DNA from: CAWGUU01 sp963825765
GTDB lineage: Bacteria; Actinomycetota; Acidimicrobiia; Acidimicrobiales; AC-14
Direction of reading: 5' to 3'
Assembly: GCA_963825765.1 (NCBI GenBank)
Contig: CAWGUU010000002.1
Coordinates: forward strand, 1-64,000
Length of the DNA stretch: 64,000 bases
The stretch's first letter is position 1. The number at the start of each line of letters is the position of its first letter. Position numbers and translations under genes: made by a program. This document shows positions 26,468 through 34,353 of this stretch, in pieces. The notes under the pieces were generated by a model. That model had not been told where the DNA came from. It did no database searches and worked only from the letters and a program-made list of their open reading frames with translations.

Positions 26468-26485
26468 CTACCGACGAGTAGGTAG
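26468..26485. promoter_or_regulatory. palindromic operator in front of the desaturase gene
   Basis: CTACCGACGAGTAGGTAG has perfect CTACC/GGTAG arms and lies 12 bases before the ATG at 26498. Short palindromes of this kind are usual targets of TetR-family repressors of lipid genes. No TetR gene is adjacent, so the regulator is unknown. Confidence 0.5.
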
Positions 26486-26497
26486 CCTTGCCGGGAC

Positions 26498-27397
26498 ATG
26501 GACGACAGCGACATCCTCAACGAACTGGCGCCGGAGGCGGAGCGGCTCCTCGAACGCCACCTCGGTGTGTCCAAGGAATGGTTCCCACACCAGCTCGTGC
26601 CCTGGGAGCGCGCCGCCAAGGCCGACCCACGGGAGCCCTGGGACGCGGCGAACCACCCCATGGACGAGGCGGTCCGCTCGGCGCTGTTCCTCAACCTGCT
26701 CACCGAGGACAACCTGCCGTACTACACGTCCAAGATCGACAGGATGTTCGGGCTCGACCACCCATGGAACACCTGGAACCGGCGGTGGACGGCCGAGGAG
26801 GGCCGCCACTCGATCGTCATCCGCGACTACCTCACGGTGTCGCTCGCCGTCGACCCCGTGGCCCTCGAGCGGGGGCGCATGCAGCAGATGAGCCACGGCT
26901 TCCACCAGCCCATCGGCAACGTCTGCGAGGGCTTCGTCTACGTCGCCCTGCAGGAGCTGGCCACCCGGATCTCCCACCGCAACACCGGCAAGATGCTCGC
27001 CGACCCGGCCGGCTACGAGGTGATGGCCAGGGTGGCGGCCGACGAGAACCTCCACTACCTCTTCTACCGCGACATCGCCACCGCGGCGGTGTCGCTCGAC
27101 CCGTCGGGGATGGTCCTGGCCATGGAGCGCCAGGTGCGCGACTTCGAGATGCCCGGGGCCGGCGTCGAGGGCTTCCATTCCCTCGCCAAGGCGATCGCCA
27201 AGGCCGGGATCTACGACCTCGCCATCCACCACGACCAGATCCTCGTGCCGGTCGTGCTGCGGCACTGGGGCCTGGAGTCGCTGGAGGGCCTGACGCCCGA
27301 GGCGGAGGCGGCACGCGACAGCCTCATGGTGCGCATCGCCAAGATCGGCAGGGTGGGCCAACGCCTGGCCGAGCGGCGCGCCGAAGACGCCGCCTGA
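26498..27397 (+). CDS. acyl-ACP desaturase (fatty acid desaturase type 2, DesA-like)
   Basis: This 299-aa soluble di-iron enzyme introduces a double bond into acyl carrier protein-bound fatty acids. Di-iron ligands are visible in WTAEEGRHSIVIRDYL and VAADENLHYLFYRD (the two ExxH motifs), with the first Glu likely in FLNLLTEDNLPYY. The start ATG at 26498 (MDDSDILNELAPEAERLLER) is typical of the mycobacterial DesA1/DesA2 group. Its promoter region holds a tandem repeat and a palindrome, so expression is probably controlled by a lipid-responsive regulator. Confidence 0.88.
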   Translation: MDDSDILNELAPEAERLLERHLGVSKEWFPHQLVPWERAAKADPREPWDAANHPMDEAVRSALFLNLLTEDNLPYYTSKIDRMFGLDHPWNTWNRRWTAEEGRHSIVIRDYLTVSLAVDPVALERGRMQQMSHGFHQPIGNVCEGFVYVALQELATRISHRNTGKMLADPAGYEVMARVAADENLHYLFYRDIATAAVSLDPSGMVLAMERQVRDFEMPGAGVEGFHSLAKAIAKAGIYDLAIHHDQILVPVVLRHWGLESLEGLTPEAEAARDSLMVRIAKIGRVGQRLAERRAEDAA

Positions 27398-27426
27398 CCG
27401 GCACCTCACCCTCAGACTCCTCGGTC

Positions 27427-27720
27427 TCAGTCTCCGCCAGTGGTCGCCGTCCCGCGCGTCTTGCGCCGATGGAGGGCGTGCAGGCGCCCCGGCGCGCCGT
27501 TGGCGGCGACCACCACTCCGGCTTCGACCTCCGCCGCCACCCGCGCCCGCCGCAGCCGGGCGGCCACCGCCAGCGGCCCGTCCGGCAGCTGCGGCTCGGG
27601 CTCCGGCCCCGGTTCGGCCCTTGGCTCGGGGTCGTAGGGCGGCGGTTCCGCCTGCCCACCGCGGCGGGCGGCGACGAGGTCGAGGAGGGGGCTTCCCGTC
27701 GACGGGCTGTCGGCGTCCAC
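27427..27720 (-). CDS. 97-aa proline-rich hypothetical protein
   Basis: The GTG at 27720 opens VDADSPSTGSPLLDLVAARR. A proline- and glutamate-rich linker (EPRAEPGPEPEPQLP) is followed by a basic helical part (RLRRARVAAEVEAGVVV) and a charged tail. It lies 47 bases after the stop of the RsbW-like gene and is probably in the same transcript. No domain is recognised. Confidence 0.45.
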   Translation of the reverse strand: MDADSPSTGSPLLDLVAARRGGQAEPPPYDPEPRAEPGPEPEPQLPDGPLAVAARLRRARVAAEVEAGVVVAANGAPGRLHALHRRKTRGTATTGGD

Positions 27721-27767
27721 CGGATCATTGTCCCAGGAGGCTCGGAGAAGACGGCGGCAACCGACGC

Positions 27768-28239
27768 CTAGCTCCGGCGGAGGTCGGCCCACACCCGCTT
27801 GCCCGACACACCGCCCTCCTTGGCGGGGCGCCAACCCCAGGCGACGGCCATGCCCGAGACGATGTGGAGGCCTCTCCCGCCCGTCGACTCGAGGTCGAGC
27901 CCGCAGATGGCGGGTGGTCGTGGATCCCCGTCGAAAACCTCCAGGTGGATGGCGTCTCCACACGTCGTGGTCACTGACACCGTGAATGAGGTCCACCGCG
28001 TGGCGAACGGCGTTGGCGGCGATCTCCCCGAGCACCACCAGCGCGTCGCCGACGAGCGCGGGGTCCACTCCCGAGGCGCGCAGCGCGTCCTCGACGGCGA
28101 CGCGGCACTGACCCACAGCGGCCGGGTCGGGCGGGAACGACGCGGTCCACCGGAGCGGGGGACGGGTCGCACCGCGCTCCTCGTCGTGCGAGCCGTCGGT
28201 GCGTTCGACCGTCAGCGCTGGCTCCCCCGGTTTGTGCAA
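27768..28239 (-). CDS. RsbW-like ATP-binding anti-sigma/regulatory kinase (one frameshift)
   Basis: Two frames form one GHKL ATPase of about 155 aa. The upper part, WTASFPPDPAAVGQCRVAVE and GDALVVLGEIAANAVRHAV, carries the N-box (E..N...H). A one-base change near 27980 joins to FTVSVTTTCGDAIHLEVFDG, then GGRGLHIVSGMAVAWGWRP and KRVWADLRRS, which carry the G1/G2 ATP-lid region. Such small kinases act as anti-sigma factors or phosphorylate anti-anti-sigma proteins. The start is uncertain; TTG 28239 is the nearest in-frame candidate. It is divergent from the HTH gene at 28332. Confidence 0.55.
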
Positions 28240-28331
28240 CCCCCGGTTGCAGGGAAGGAACGTACCCAAGCGTGTCCTGGCCCAACCCAGGTCCAGGCCG
28301 ATGGCCGACGGCCGAGAAGGGAGGAACCGAG

Positions 28332-28688
28332 ATGGAATGTGGCTCCGCCACGGAGCTGGACACACTCGACGGGCTGGCCGACGCCGCTGAGGACAGCGCC
28401 CGGGACGAACAGCGCCTGGCCCGGCGCATACGGCAGCTCCGCGCCGGCCGGGCCGACGGTCGTTCGTGGCGCGACCTGCTCTCCGGCGACCGGGGGGCCG
28501 GCGTCCTCCAGCTGGCGTCCCGGATCCTCAACCGGGTCACAGAATGCAGCGGGTGTCTGCGCCGCGTCCTCGCCGCCGGCCTGCGCTCGGAAGGGGCGAC
28601 GATGGCCGCCATCGCCGGCCTTTTCGGCGTGTCCCACCAGCGGGTGTCGGCGCTCCTCCAGCGTCACAACCACCAGCCGCCCGCCTGA
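28332..28688 (+). CDS. 118-aa helix-turn-helix protein
   Basis: ATG 28332 follows GGGAGGA at a good spacing. The C-terminal half, GATMAAIAGLFGVSHQRVSA, is a clear HTH similar to sigma-70 region 4 or MarR-like helices, ending LLQRHNHQPPA. The first half is helical and acidic (TLDGLADAAEDSARDEQRLA). It probably binds DNA and could regulate the divergent RsbW-like gene. The two share a short region of less than 100 bases. Confidence 0.6.
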   Translation: MECGSATELDTLDGLADAAEDSARDEQRLARRIRQLRAGRADGRSWRDLLSGDRGAGVLQLASRILNRVTECSGCLRRVLAAGLRSEGATMAAIAGLFGVSHQRVSALLQRHNHQPPA

Positions 28689-28761
28689 GCGAGCCGCCCT
28701 CCCGGTCCCGCCCACCTACGATGATCGGTGGGCCACTCGCGCCAACCCGGCGCCGGTCCGC

Positions 28762-28833
28762 GGGGGCGTAGGTCAGTGGTAGACCGGCGGCCTTTTAAGC
28801 CGCGCGTCGAAGGTTCGATCCCTTCCGCCCCCA
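28762..28833 (+). tRNA. tRNA-Lys (anticodon TTT)
   Basis: The full cloverleaf can be drawn: acceptor GGGGGCG/CGCCCCC with discriminator A, D stem GGTC/GACC, anticodon stem GCGGC/GCCGC around loop CTTTTAA (anticodon TTT) and T stem GAAGG/CCTTC around TTCGATC. Two bases (CC) after the discriminator begin a partial encoded CCA. Confidence 0.93.
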
Positions 28834-28876
28834 CCCCCCACGCCTCGCCCTCGCGTGGTCTGCACGGAGGTCGGCG

Positions 28877-29350
28877 ATGAGCGACGCACGGGTTCCCACC
28901 AGAGAGTTGATTTTCGAGCCCCTCGCTGACAGGGGCCTGTTCGTGCTGGTCGACCCGGATGCCCCGCCGCCCTGGCCATTCGAGGCGAGCGGTCCCGAGG
29001 ATCTGGCCAACATCTCGGTCCCGACCAACTCCGGAATCGGCTTCGTATCCGCCGGTCGAGACTTCTACCCGACGGTGCGAATACGGATCACTGTCGGGCC
29101 CGCCGAGCCGGAGAGCGGAGCCTGGGATGCCGCCGGCGAGGCCACGATCACTGTGATCGGCGGGTACATGTCCCTCCGTTCCGTCGTCGGCGACGTGGCG
29201 GGCATGTTCGAGGTCACCTCGGGCGGCTGGCAGCTCCGCTGGCAGGTGAGAGGCCGCGAGGCGGCGCGCCGGAGATGCGCTGAAGGTGACCTCTTCTTTC
29301 ACGGGGTCGAGGAATGGTTCCTCCAGATGTGGACGGTTCCTGCACAGTGA
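28877..29350 (+). CDS. conserved hypothetical protein, 157 aa
   Basis: ATG 28877 is preceded by GGAGG. The soluble protein is beta-rich and has the pieces FEPLADRGLFVLVDPDAPPP, FYPTVRIRITVGPAEPESG and ATITVIGGYMSLRSVVGDV. It ends GVEEWFLQMWTVPAQ. The alternating hydrophobic pattern suggests an all-beta domain. No family is recognised. It directly follows the tRNA gene, so insertion next to the tRNA is possible, but no attachment-site repeat was found. Confidence 0.55.
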   Translation: MSDARVPTRELIFEPLADRGLFVLVDPDAPPPWPFEASGPEDLANISVPTNSGIGFVSAGRDFYPTVRIRITVGPAEPESGAWDAAGEATITVIGGYMSLRSVVGDVAGMFEVTSGGWQLRWQVRGREAARRRCAEGDLFFHGVEEWFLQMWTVPAQ

Positions 29351-29414
29351 AGTGTCGCCGGGCCCGCCCGCAGGCCGCCGAGGAGTGTCACCGGGCGCCG
29401 GTAGGCTCGTACGC

Positions 29415-29822
29415 GTGGACCCCGACAAGGCAAGGCAGGCGTTGCTCCATGAGCGCGAGCGTCTAGAGGGAGTGCGATCCACGTTCGACGACGACGGGCT
29501 CGACTCCACCGAGACCGACAGCCTGAGCGAGCTGTCGGCGGTCGACCAGCACCAGGCCGACCTGGGCACCGAGACCTTCGAGCGGGAGAAGGACCTGTCG
29601 ATCATCGAGCGGATCGAGGCCGAGCTGCACGACGTCGAGTACGCCCTCCAGCGCCTCGACGACGGCACCTACGGCACGTGCGAGGCGTGCGGCAAGCCCA
29701 TCGGCGAGGCCCGCCTCGACGCCATACCCGCCGCCCGGCTGTGCCTCGACGACCAGGCCCTGGCCGAGCGGGAGGCGCGCTTCGCCTCGCCCGAGAGCAG
29801 CCAGGCGTCGGGGCTCGAGTAA
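29415..29822 (+). CDS. TraR/DksA-type zinc finger protein
   Basis: The GTG at 29415 starts VDPDKARQALLHERERLEGV. The 135-aa protein has the long coiled-coil (through SIIERIEAELHDVEYALQRL) and a zinc finger region, TYGTCEACGKPIGEARLDAI followed by PAARLCLDDQ. In the usual C4 finger the last pair is CxxC; here it reads C-x2-D, so zinc binding may use Asp or be weaker. Proteins of this type bind RNA polymerase or sit in stress regulons. The UbiB-like gene follows 11 bases later. Confidence 0.8.
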   Translation: MDPDKARQALLHERERLEGVRSTFDDDGLDSTETDSLSELSAVDQHQADLGTETFEREKDLSIIERIEAELHDVEYALQRLDDGTYGTCEACGKPIGEARLDAIPAARLCLDDQALAEREARFASPESSQASGLE

Positions 29823-29833
29823 TCCGCAGCCAG

Positions 29834-31324
29834 GTGCACCGACGAACTGTGGTCCTCGGTACCGCCGGCGCGATCGTCGGCGGCGCGGTGGCGGCCGGCG
29901 CAATCGCGGTCGGTAGGGCCCTGGCCGATGCGGAGCGGCGCGTCCGCCTCGAGCGACAGGCCCGGATGTACCGCCTGAGCGCCCGCCGGGCGTCCCAGTG
30001 GGCGATCATGAAGGTCAAGGGCCGGCGGGCCACCGAGGCCGAGCGGGCCCGCCTCGAGGAGAGCTTCGCCATTCGCAGCGCCCAGGACGTGGCCGAGGTG
30101 CTCGGCGGTATGAAGGGCGCCATCATGAAGGCGGGGCAGATGCTCTCCTTCGTCGCCGACGGCCTGCCCCCCGCGGCCCAGGAGGCCCTCGCCACCCTGC
30201 AGGCCGACGTGCCGCCGATGGCTCCCAGCCTGGCCGAGGGCGTCGTCCTGGAGGAGCTGGGGAAGCCGCCGCACAAGCTCTTCCTCGACTGGGATCCCGT
30301 GCCGGTGGCGGCGGCGTCGATCGGCCAGGTGCACCGGGCGGTCATGCCCGACGGCAGGATCGTCGCGGTCAAGGTGCAGTACCCGGGCGTCGACAACGCC
30401 ATCCGGTCCGACCTCGACAACGCCGAGCTGCTCTACGGCATGTTCGCCGCCTTCGCCCTCAAGAACATGGACGTCAAGCCGCTCGTGGACGAGCTGCGGG
30501 CCCGCATGGCCGACGAGCTGGACTACCGGCTGGAGGCCCGCTGCCAGACCGAGTTCGCCGACCGCTACAGGGGCCACCCGTTCATCCACGTGCCCGACGT
30601 CATCCCCGAGCGCAGCAGCCGGCGGGTGATAACCAGCGAGTGGGTCGACGGCCTGTCGTGGGCGGAGTTCACCGCCACCGCCACCGAAGCCCAGAAGTCC
30701 ACGGCGGCGGAGATCCTCTTCCGCTTCGCCGAGGGGTCGATCTGGCACCACCGGGTCTTCAACGGGGACCCGCACCCCGGCAACTACCGGTTCCACCCGG
30801 ACAAGGGGAAGGTGACGTTCCTCGACTTCGGCCTGGTGAAGCGCTGGTCGCCGGGCGAGCTGGAGAGCCTCAGCCCCATCCTCGACGCCGTCCTCGACCG
30901 CGACCCCGAGCGCACGGTGAAGGCGCTGGTCACCGCCGGCTTCCTGCCCGCCGACCACGGGCTGCCGGCCCAGCGGATCTACGAGTTCTGCAGCGGCCCG
31001 TACATCCCCTTCCAGCAGGACGAGTTCACGTTCACGCCCGAGTTCGTGGGCGCCACCCTCCAGAAGATGCTCGACCTCCAGGGCGAGTACGGCGACGTCA
31101 TCCGCTCGGTGAACATGCCGCCGTCCTACGTCATCCTCGACCGGGTGGTGTGGGGGATGAGCGCCCTGTGCGGCCGCTTGCGGGCCAAGGCCCGGTGGGG
31201 CGCGATCCTCGACGAGTACCTGCACGGCGCCCCGCCTTCCACCGACCTGGGACGGGCGGAGGAGGTGTGGCGGGACGGGCTCGCCGCCGAGGACACGGGC
31301 CGGCCGGCGCGGGCGCACCAATGA
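29834..31324 (+). CDS. ABC1/UbiB-family atypical kinase
   Basis: The start GTG 29834 gives 496 aa with an N-terminal hydrophobic segment (TAGAIVGGAVAAGAIAVG). Kinase-like motifs of the UbiB family follow: the KxGQ motif in GAIMKAGQMLSFVADG, ASIGQVHRAVMPDGRIVAVK with the ATP-binding Lys, ELDYRLEARCQTEF and the metal-binding NGDPHPGNYRFH plus TFLDFGLVKRW. UbiB proteins are thought to support ubiquinone or menaquinone and lipid handling at membranes. It is followed by a hydrolase gene overlapping by 4 bases. Confidence 0.88.
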   Translation: MHRRTVVLGTAGAIVGGAVAAGAIAVGRALADAERRVRLERQARMYRLSARRASQWAIMKVKGRRATEAERARLEESFAIRSAQDVAEVLGGMKGAIMKAGQMLSFVADGLPPAAQEALATLQADVPPMAPSLAEGVVLEELGKPPHKLFLDWDPVPVAAASIGQVHRAVMPDGRIVAVKVQYPGVDNAIRSDLDNAELLYGMFAAFALKNMDVKPLVDELRARMADELDYRLEARCQTEFADRYRGHPFIHVPDVIPERSSRRVITSEWVDGLSWAEFTATATEAQKSTAAEILFRFAEGSIWHHRVFNGDPHPGNYRFHPDKGKVTFLDFGLVKRWSPGELESLSPILDAVLDRDPERTVKALVTAGFLPADHGLPAQRIYEFCSGPYIPFQQDEFTFTPEFVGATLQKMLDLQGEYGDVIRSVNMPPSYVILDRVVWGMSALCGRLRAKARWGAILDEYLHGAPPSTDLGRAEEVWRDGLAAEDTGRPARAHQ

Positions 31325-32169
31325 GGGCAGCTCCCGCGGCCGAGCGGCGTCGGGGGCGGAGTGGCGCCAGCGCCGTCACGTTGGCCCGCAAGCATGTCTT
31401 CGCGCCGGCCTACCGCCCCGACGAAGAGGTGGAGCTGGTCGCCGACGACGGCGTCCGCCTCCAAGCGGCCCGACTGGCCGGGCCGCCCGACCCCACCGCC
31501 ACCATCGTGCTTGTCCACGGCTTCGCCCACTCGTGCCGCACGCCCCGGATCCACGCCTTCGCCCACCTGCTGGCCCGCTCTGTGCACGTGATCGTCCCCG
31601 ACCTCCGTGGCCACGGTCGCTCCGGCGGTGCGTGCTCGCTGGGCGTGGACGAGCCGCTCGACGTGGCCGCCGCCGTCGCCGCCGCGCCGCCGGGGGTGCC
31701 CGTCGTCACCGTCGGGATCAGCCTGGGGGGCGCCGCCGTCCTGCTGCATGCGGGCCTGTACGGGGGCGTGGCCGGCGTGGTCGCCGTCAGCTCGCCGGCG
31801 TGGGCCGAGGCGTGGGACACCCGGAGCACCCGGCGGGTGAGGTGGTACGCCACGACGAGGGCCGGGCGCACGGTCCTGGCCCGGGTGCTCCAGACGCGGA
31901 TCGCCGACCGGTGCGAGGCGGTACCCGACGCGCGCGACCTCGCCGCCGCCATCGCCCCCGCCTTCACCCTGGTCGTGGCCGACCCCGCCGACCACTACTT
32001 CTCCGAGGAGCATCCGCTGAGCATCTACCGGTGGGCCAACGAGCCGAAGGACCTCTGGCTGCTCCCCGGAACCGGCCACGGCACCGAGCTGCTCCGGCCC
32101 TCGTTCGCCACGCGGCTGTTGGCCTACGTGGACGAGCGACTTTCGACCTCGGCGGGACCCGGCAAGTAG
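31321..32169 (+). CDS. alpha/beta hydrolase
   Basis: ATG 31321 overlaps the UbiB-like stop (ATGA). The 282-aa protein has the alpha/beta-hydrolase order: oxyanion HG in TIVLVHGFAHSCRTPR, DLRGHGRSGGACS, a nucleophile elbow VGISLGGAAVLLH with Ser, Asp in TLVVADPADHYFSEE and the catalytic His in LLPGTGHGTELLRP. It therefore looks active. The substrate is probably a lipid ester given its neighbours, which is inference. Confidence 0.85.
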   Translation: MRAAPAAERRRGRSGASAVTLARKHVFAPAYRPDEEVELVADDGVRLQAARLAGPPDPTATIVLVHGFAHSCRTPRIHAFAHLLARSVHVIVPDLRGHGRSGGACSLGVDEPLDVAAAVAAAPPGVPVVTVGISLGGAAVLLHAGLYGGVAGVVAVSSPAWAEAWDTRSTRRVRWYATTRAGRTVLARVLQTRIADRCEAVPDARDLAAAIAPAFTLVVADPADHYFSEEHPLSIYRWANEPKDLWLLPGTGHGTELLRPSFATRLLAYVDERLSTSAGPGK

Positions 32170-32180
32170 CGTCGGGGAAG

Positions 32181-33032
32181 ATGCCGGTTCCCCTCGACAC
32201 GCTCGGGTCGCGCCACTCCACGACCGCGTTCGTGGACCCCGAGCAGGTCCGCGCCTACGTGGCCGCCACCAACGACGACAACCCTGCGTACTCCTCGGGA
32301 CGGCTGGCCCCGCCGGTGTTCTCGGTGATCCCGTCGTGGGATCCGATGATCGCCGGCCTCCACGACGTCATGCCGGCCGAGCAGATGCCGATGCTGCTCC
32401 ACGCCCTCCAGGACATGCGCTTCCACCAGCCCCTCGTGCCGGGGACGACCCTCACGACGGTGGCCGGCCTGTTCGGCGTGCAGGCGGCGCGGGCCGGCAC
32501 GTGGGTCACCATCCGCTCCACCAGCGACGACGTCGACAGCGGGGCGCTGGTCATGGAGCAGTACGGCACGATGTTCATCCGGCGCTGGAAGGCGGCGGCC
32601 AGCAGCGGAGCCGACCGGCCCGACCACACCTTCCCGGGCGCGGGCCGGGGCGAGCCGGTGGCCGAGGTCACCGCCGTCATCGACGCCGACCAGACGCTGC
32701 GGTACGCGGAGGCATCCGGCGACCGCAACACCATCCACGTCGACGACGAGTTCGCCCGCAGCGTGGGGCTGCCCGGGATCATCCTCCACGGCATGTGCAC
32801 GATGGCCATCTGCGCCCAGGCCGTCATCGAGGGAGTCGCCGGGTCCGACCCCGCCCTCCTCCGACGTCTCGCCGTCCGCTTCTCCAAGCCGGTCCTGCCC
32901 GGCTCCGACCTGGTCACCACGATCTACTCCCTGGATGAGGGCGCCGAGACTCCCGGCGCCGCCTCGTTCGCGTTCGAAGCCACCAGCAAGGGCGAACGGG
33001 TGATCCGGGACGGTCGGGCCGAGATCGGGTAG
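32181..33032 (+). CDS. MaoC-like dehydratase (double hot-dog)
   Basis: This 283-aa protein starts at ATG 32181. The first hot-dog (AYVAATNDDNPAYSS, MRFHQPLVPGTTLTTVAG) is degenerate. The second carries the hydratase 2 motif, YAEASGDRNTIHVDDEFARS, followed by GLPGIILHGMCTMAICAQ. This matches (R)-specific enoyl-CoA or 3-hydroxyacyl dehydratases like mycobacterial HadAB-type or Rv3389-like proteins. It should add water to or remove water from acyl thioesters in fatty acid metabolism. Confidence 0.87.
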   Translation: MPVPLDTLGSRHSTTAFVDPEQVRAYVAATNDDNPAYSSGRLAPPVFSVIPSWDPMIAGLHDVMPAEQMPMLLHALQDMRFHQPLVPGTTLTTVAGLFGVQAARAGTWVTIRSTSDDVDSGALVMEQYGTMFIRRWKAAASSGADRPDHTFPGAGRGEPVAEVTAVIDADQTLRYAEASGDRNTIHVDDEFARSVGLPGIILHGMCTMAICAQAVIEGVAGSDPALLRRLAVRFSKPVLPGSDLVTTIYSLDEGAETPGAASFAFEATSKGERVIRDGRAEIG

Positions 33033-33041
33033 GGGCGGCCG

Positions 33042-34331
33042 ATGCCCATGCTCCGGCTGTTCGCGTCGGCCCGTGAGGCCGCGGGCGTGGCCCGTACCGA
33101 GATCGACGCCGACACTGTTGGCGAGCTCCTGGACGAGGCCCGACGCCGCTTCGGCGGCAGTTTCACCCAGGTGCTGGCCACGTCGCGGGTCTGGGTCAAC
33201 GGCCAGCCGGCCGACCCGACCACCCAGATCGAGGGCCACGACGTCGTCGCCGTCCTCCCACCGGTGTCGGGCGGCGCCAACGCCGCCTCGGCCGGGGGCG
33301 GCCGTACCGGCGGCTCGGGCCGCGGCGCCGACAGCTCGGACAGGAGCGGTAGGGCCGGCGGGGCTCCTGGCGGGGCTCCCGACGCGGCGCCGGGGCGCCG
33401 GCTGCAGCTGGTGCGGGGATCCTCCGGTGGCACAGAGACCGGATGGTCGGGCACCTCGCCGCCGCACTCCTCCGACGCCCTGGCCCGGGTGCCGCTGGTC
33501 GTGGTCCCCCCCTTGCCCGACCCGCTCGACGACCCGGTGGCCGACGAGGCGCCCGCACCGCTGCCGTCTCCTTCCAGGCCCCGGTCCAAGCTCGCCGTCG
33601 TCCACCAGAGCGTCAGGCCCCACGGACGGCTGGGCGTGGCGTGGGCGGCCGTCACCGCCGGCGTCGTGTTCGCCGGCACCGGATGGCTGGCGGTATGGCT
33701 GGCCCTGGCCGCCTTCGTCGCCGCGTCCCAGACCTGCAAGGTATGGAAAGCACGGAGCGAACGGCCCCTGCCGGCGTTCGCGGCCTTCACCGCCGCCGGG
33801 CTCCCGCTGGCCGCCGCCTTCGGCATCCACAGCGTCGACGCCGTCATCGTGGCATCCGTCGTGCTCACCCTCTCGGCCCGGTTGTTCTTCCCCACCAAGG
33901 CGCCGCTCCGCGACGTCGGCCTGACCCTGCTGATCGGCGTGTCCATCGGGCTGGCGGTGGCGGCGCCGGTGCTGCTGCGGCATGTGAGCGTCACCGCCAC
34001 GCTGTACCTCCTGGGCTGCGCCGCCGTCTACGACGCCGGTGCCTACCTGATCGGCACCGGGGCGTCGTCGGCCTGGGAGGGCCCGGCCGCGGGCGTCGCC
34101 GCCCTCATCCCCGTCACCATGCTCGCCGCCGTCGTGTTCGTCCCGCCGTTCAGCGGCGCCGAGCCGTTGCTGCTCGGTGCCCTCGCCGCCGCGCTCGCAC
34201 CCGTCGGCCCCATCGCCGGGTCGGTGCTGCTTGGCGACCGCACGTCGAACGCGCCCGCCCTCCGCCGCCTGGACTCCCTTGTCATCCTCGGTCCTATCTG
34301 GGCGTGGTGCGCGGTAGCCCTGCTCGTCTAA
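33042..34331 (+). CDS. MoaD/ThiS-like domain fused to a CdsA-like membrane domain
   Basis: The first 80 of 429 residues are a beta-grasp sulfur-carrier domain (PMLRLFASAREAAGVARTEI, RVWVNGQPADPTTQIEGHDV, AVLPPVSGG). The Gly-Gly, normally the free C-terminus, is internal here. A flexible linker of about 100 residues rich in Gly, Ser and Pro follows. Residues about 190-429 have eight helices and end in the manner of phosphatidate cytidylyltransferase: YDAGAYLIGTGASSAWEG, PIAGSVLLGDRTSNAPALRR and LDSLVILGPIWAW. The full CdsA signature (KR-x4-KD, HGG-x-DR-x-D) is only partly kept. Such a fusion is unusual; its job is unknown. Confidence 0.7.
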   Translation: MPMLRLFASAREAAGVARTEIDADTVGELLDEARRRFGGSFTQVLATSRVWVNGQPADPTTQIEGHDVVAVLPPVSGGANAASAGGGRTGGSGRGADSSDRSGRAGGAPGGAPDAAPGRRLQLVRGSSGGTETGWSGTSPPHSSDALARVPLVVVPPLPDPLDDPVADEAPAPLPSPSRPRSKLAVVHQSVRPHGRLGVAWAAVTAGVVFAGTGWLAVWLALAAFVAASQTCKVWKARSERPLPAFAAFTAAGLPLAAAFGIHSVDAVIVASVVLTLSARLFFPTKAPLRDVGLTLLIGVSIGLAVAAPVLLRHVSVTATLYLLGCAAVYDAGAYLIGTGASSAWEGPAAGVAALIPVTMLAAVVFVPPFSGAEPLLLGALAAALAPVGPIAGSVLLGDRTSNAPALRRLDSLVILGPIWAWCAVALLV

Positions 34332-34353
34332 CTCCCCGGCGGCCCACCCGCCG

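Noticed and set aside
28762..29350. Possible integration site at tRNA-Lys
   Set aside because: No direct repeat of the tRNA 3' end and no integrase gene were seen.
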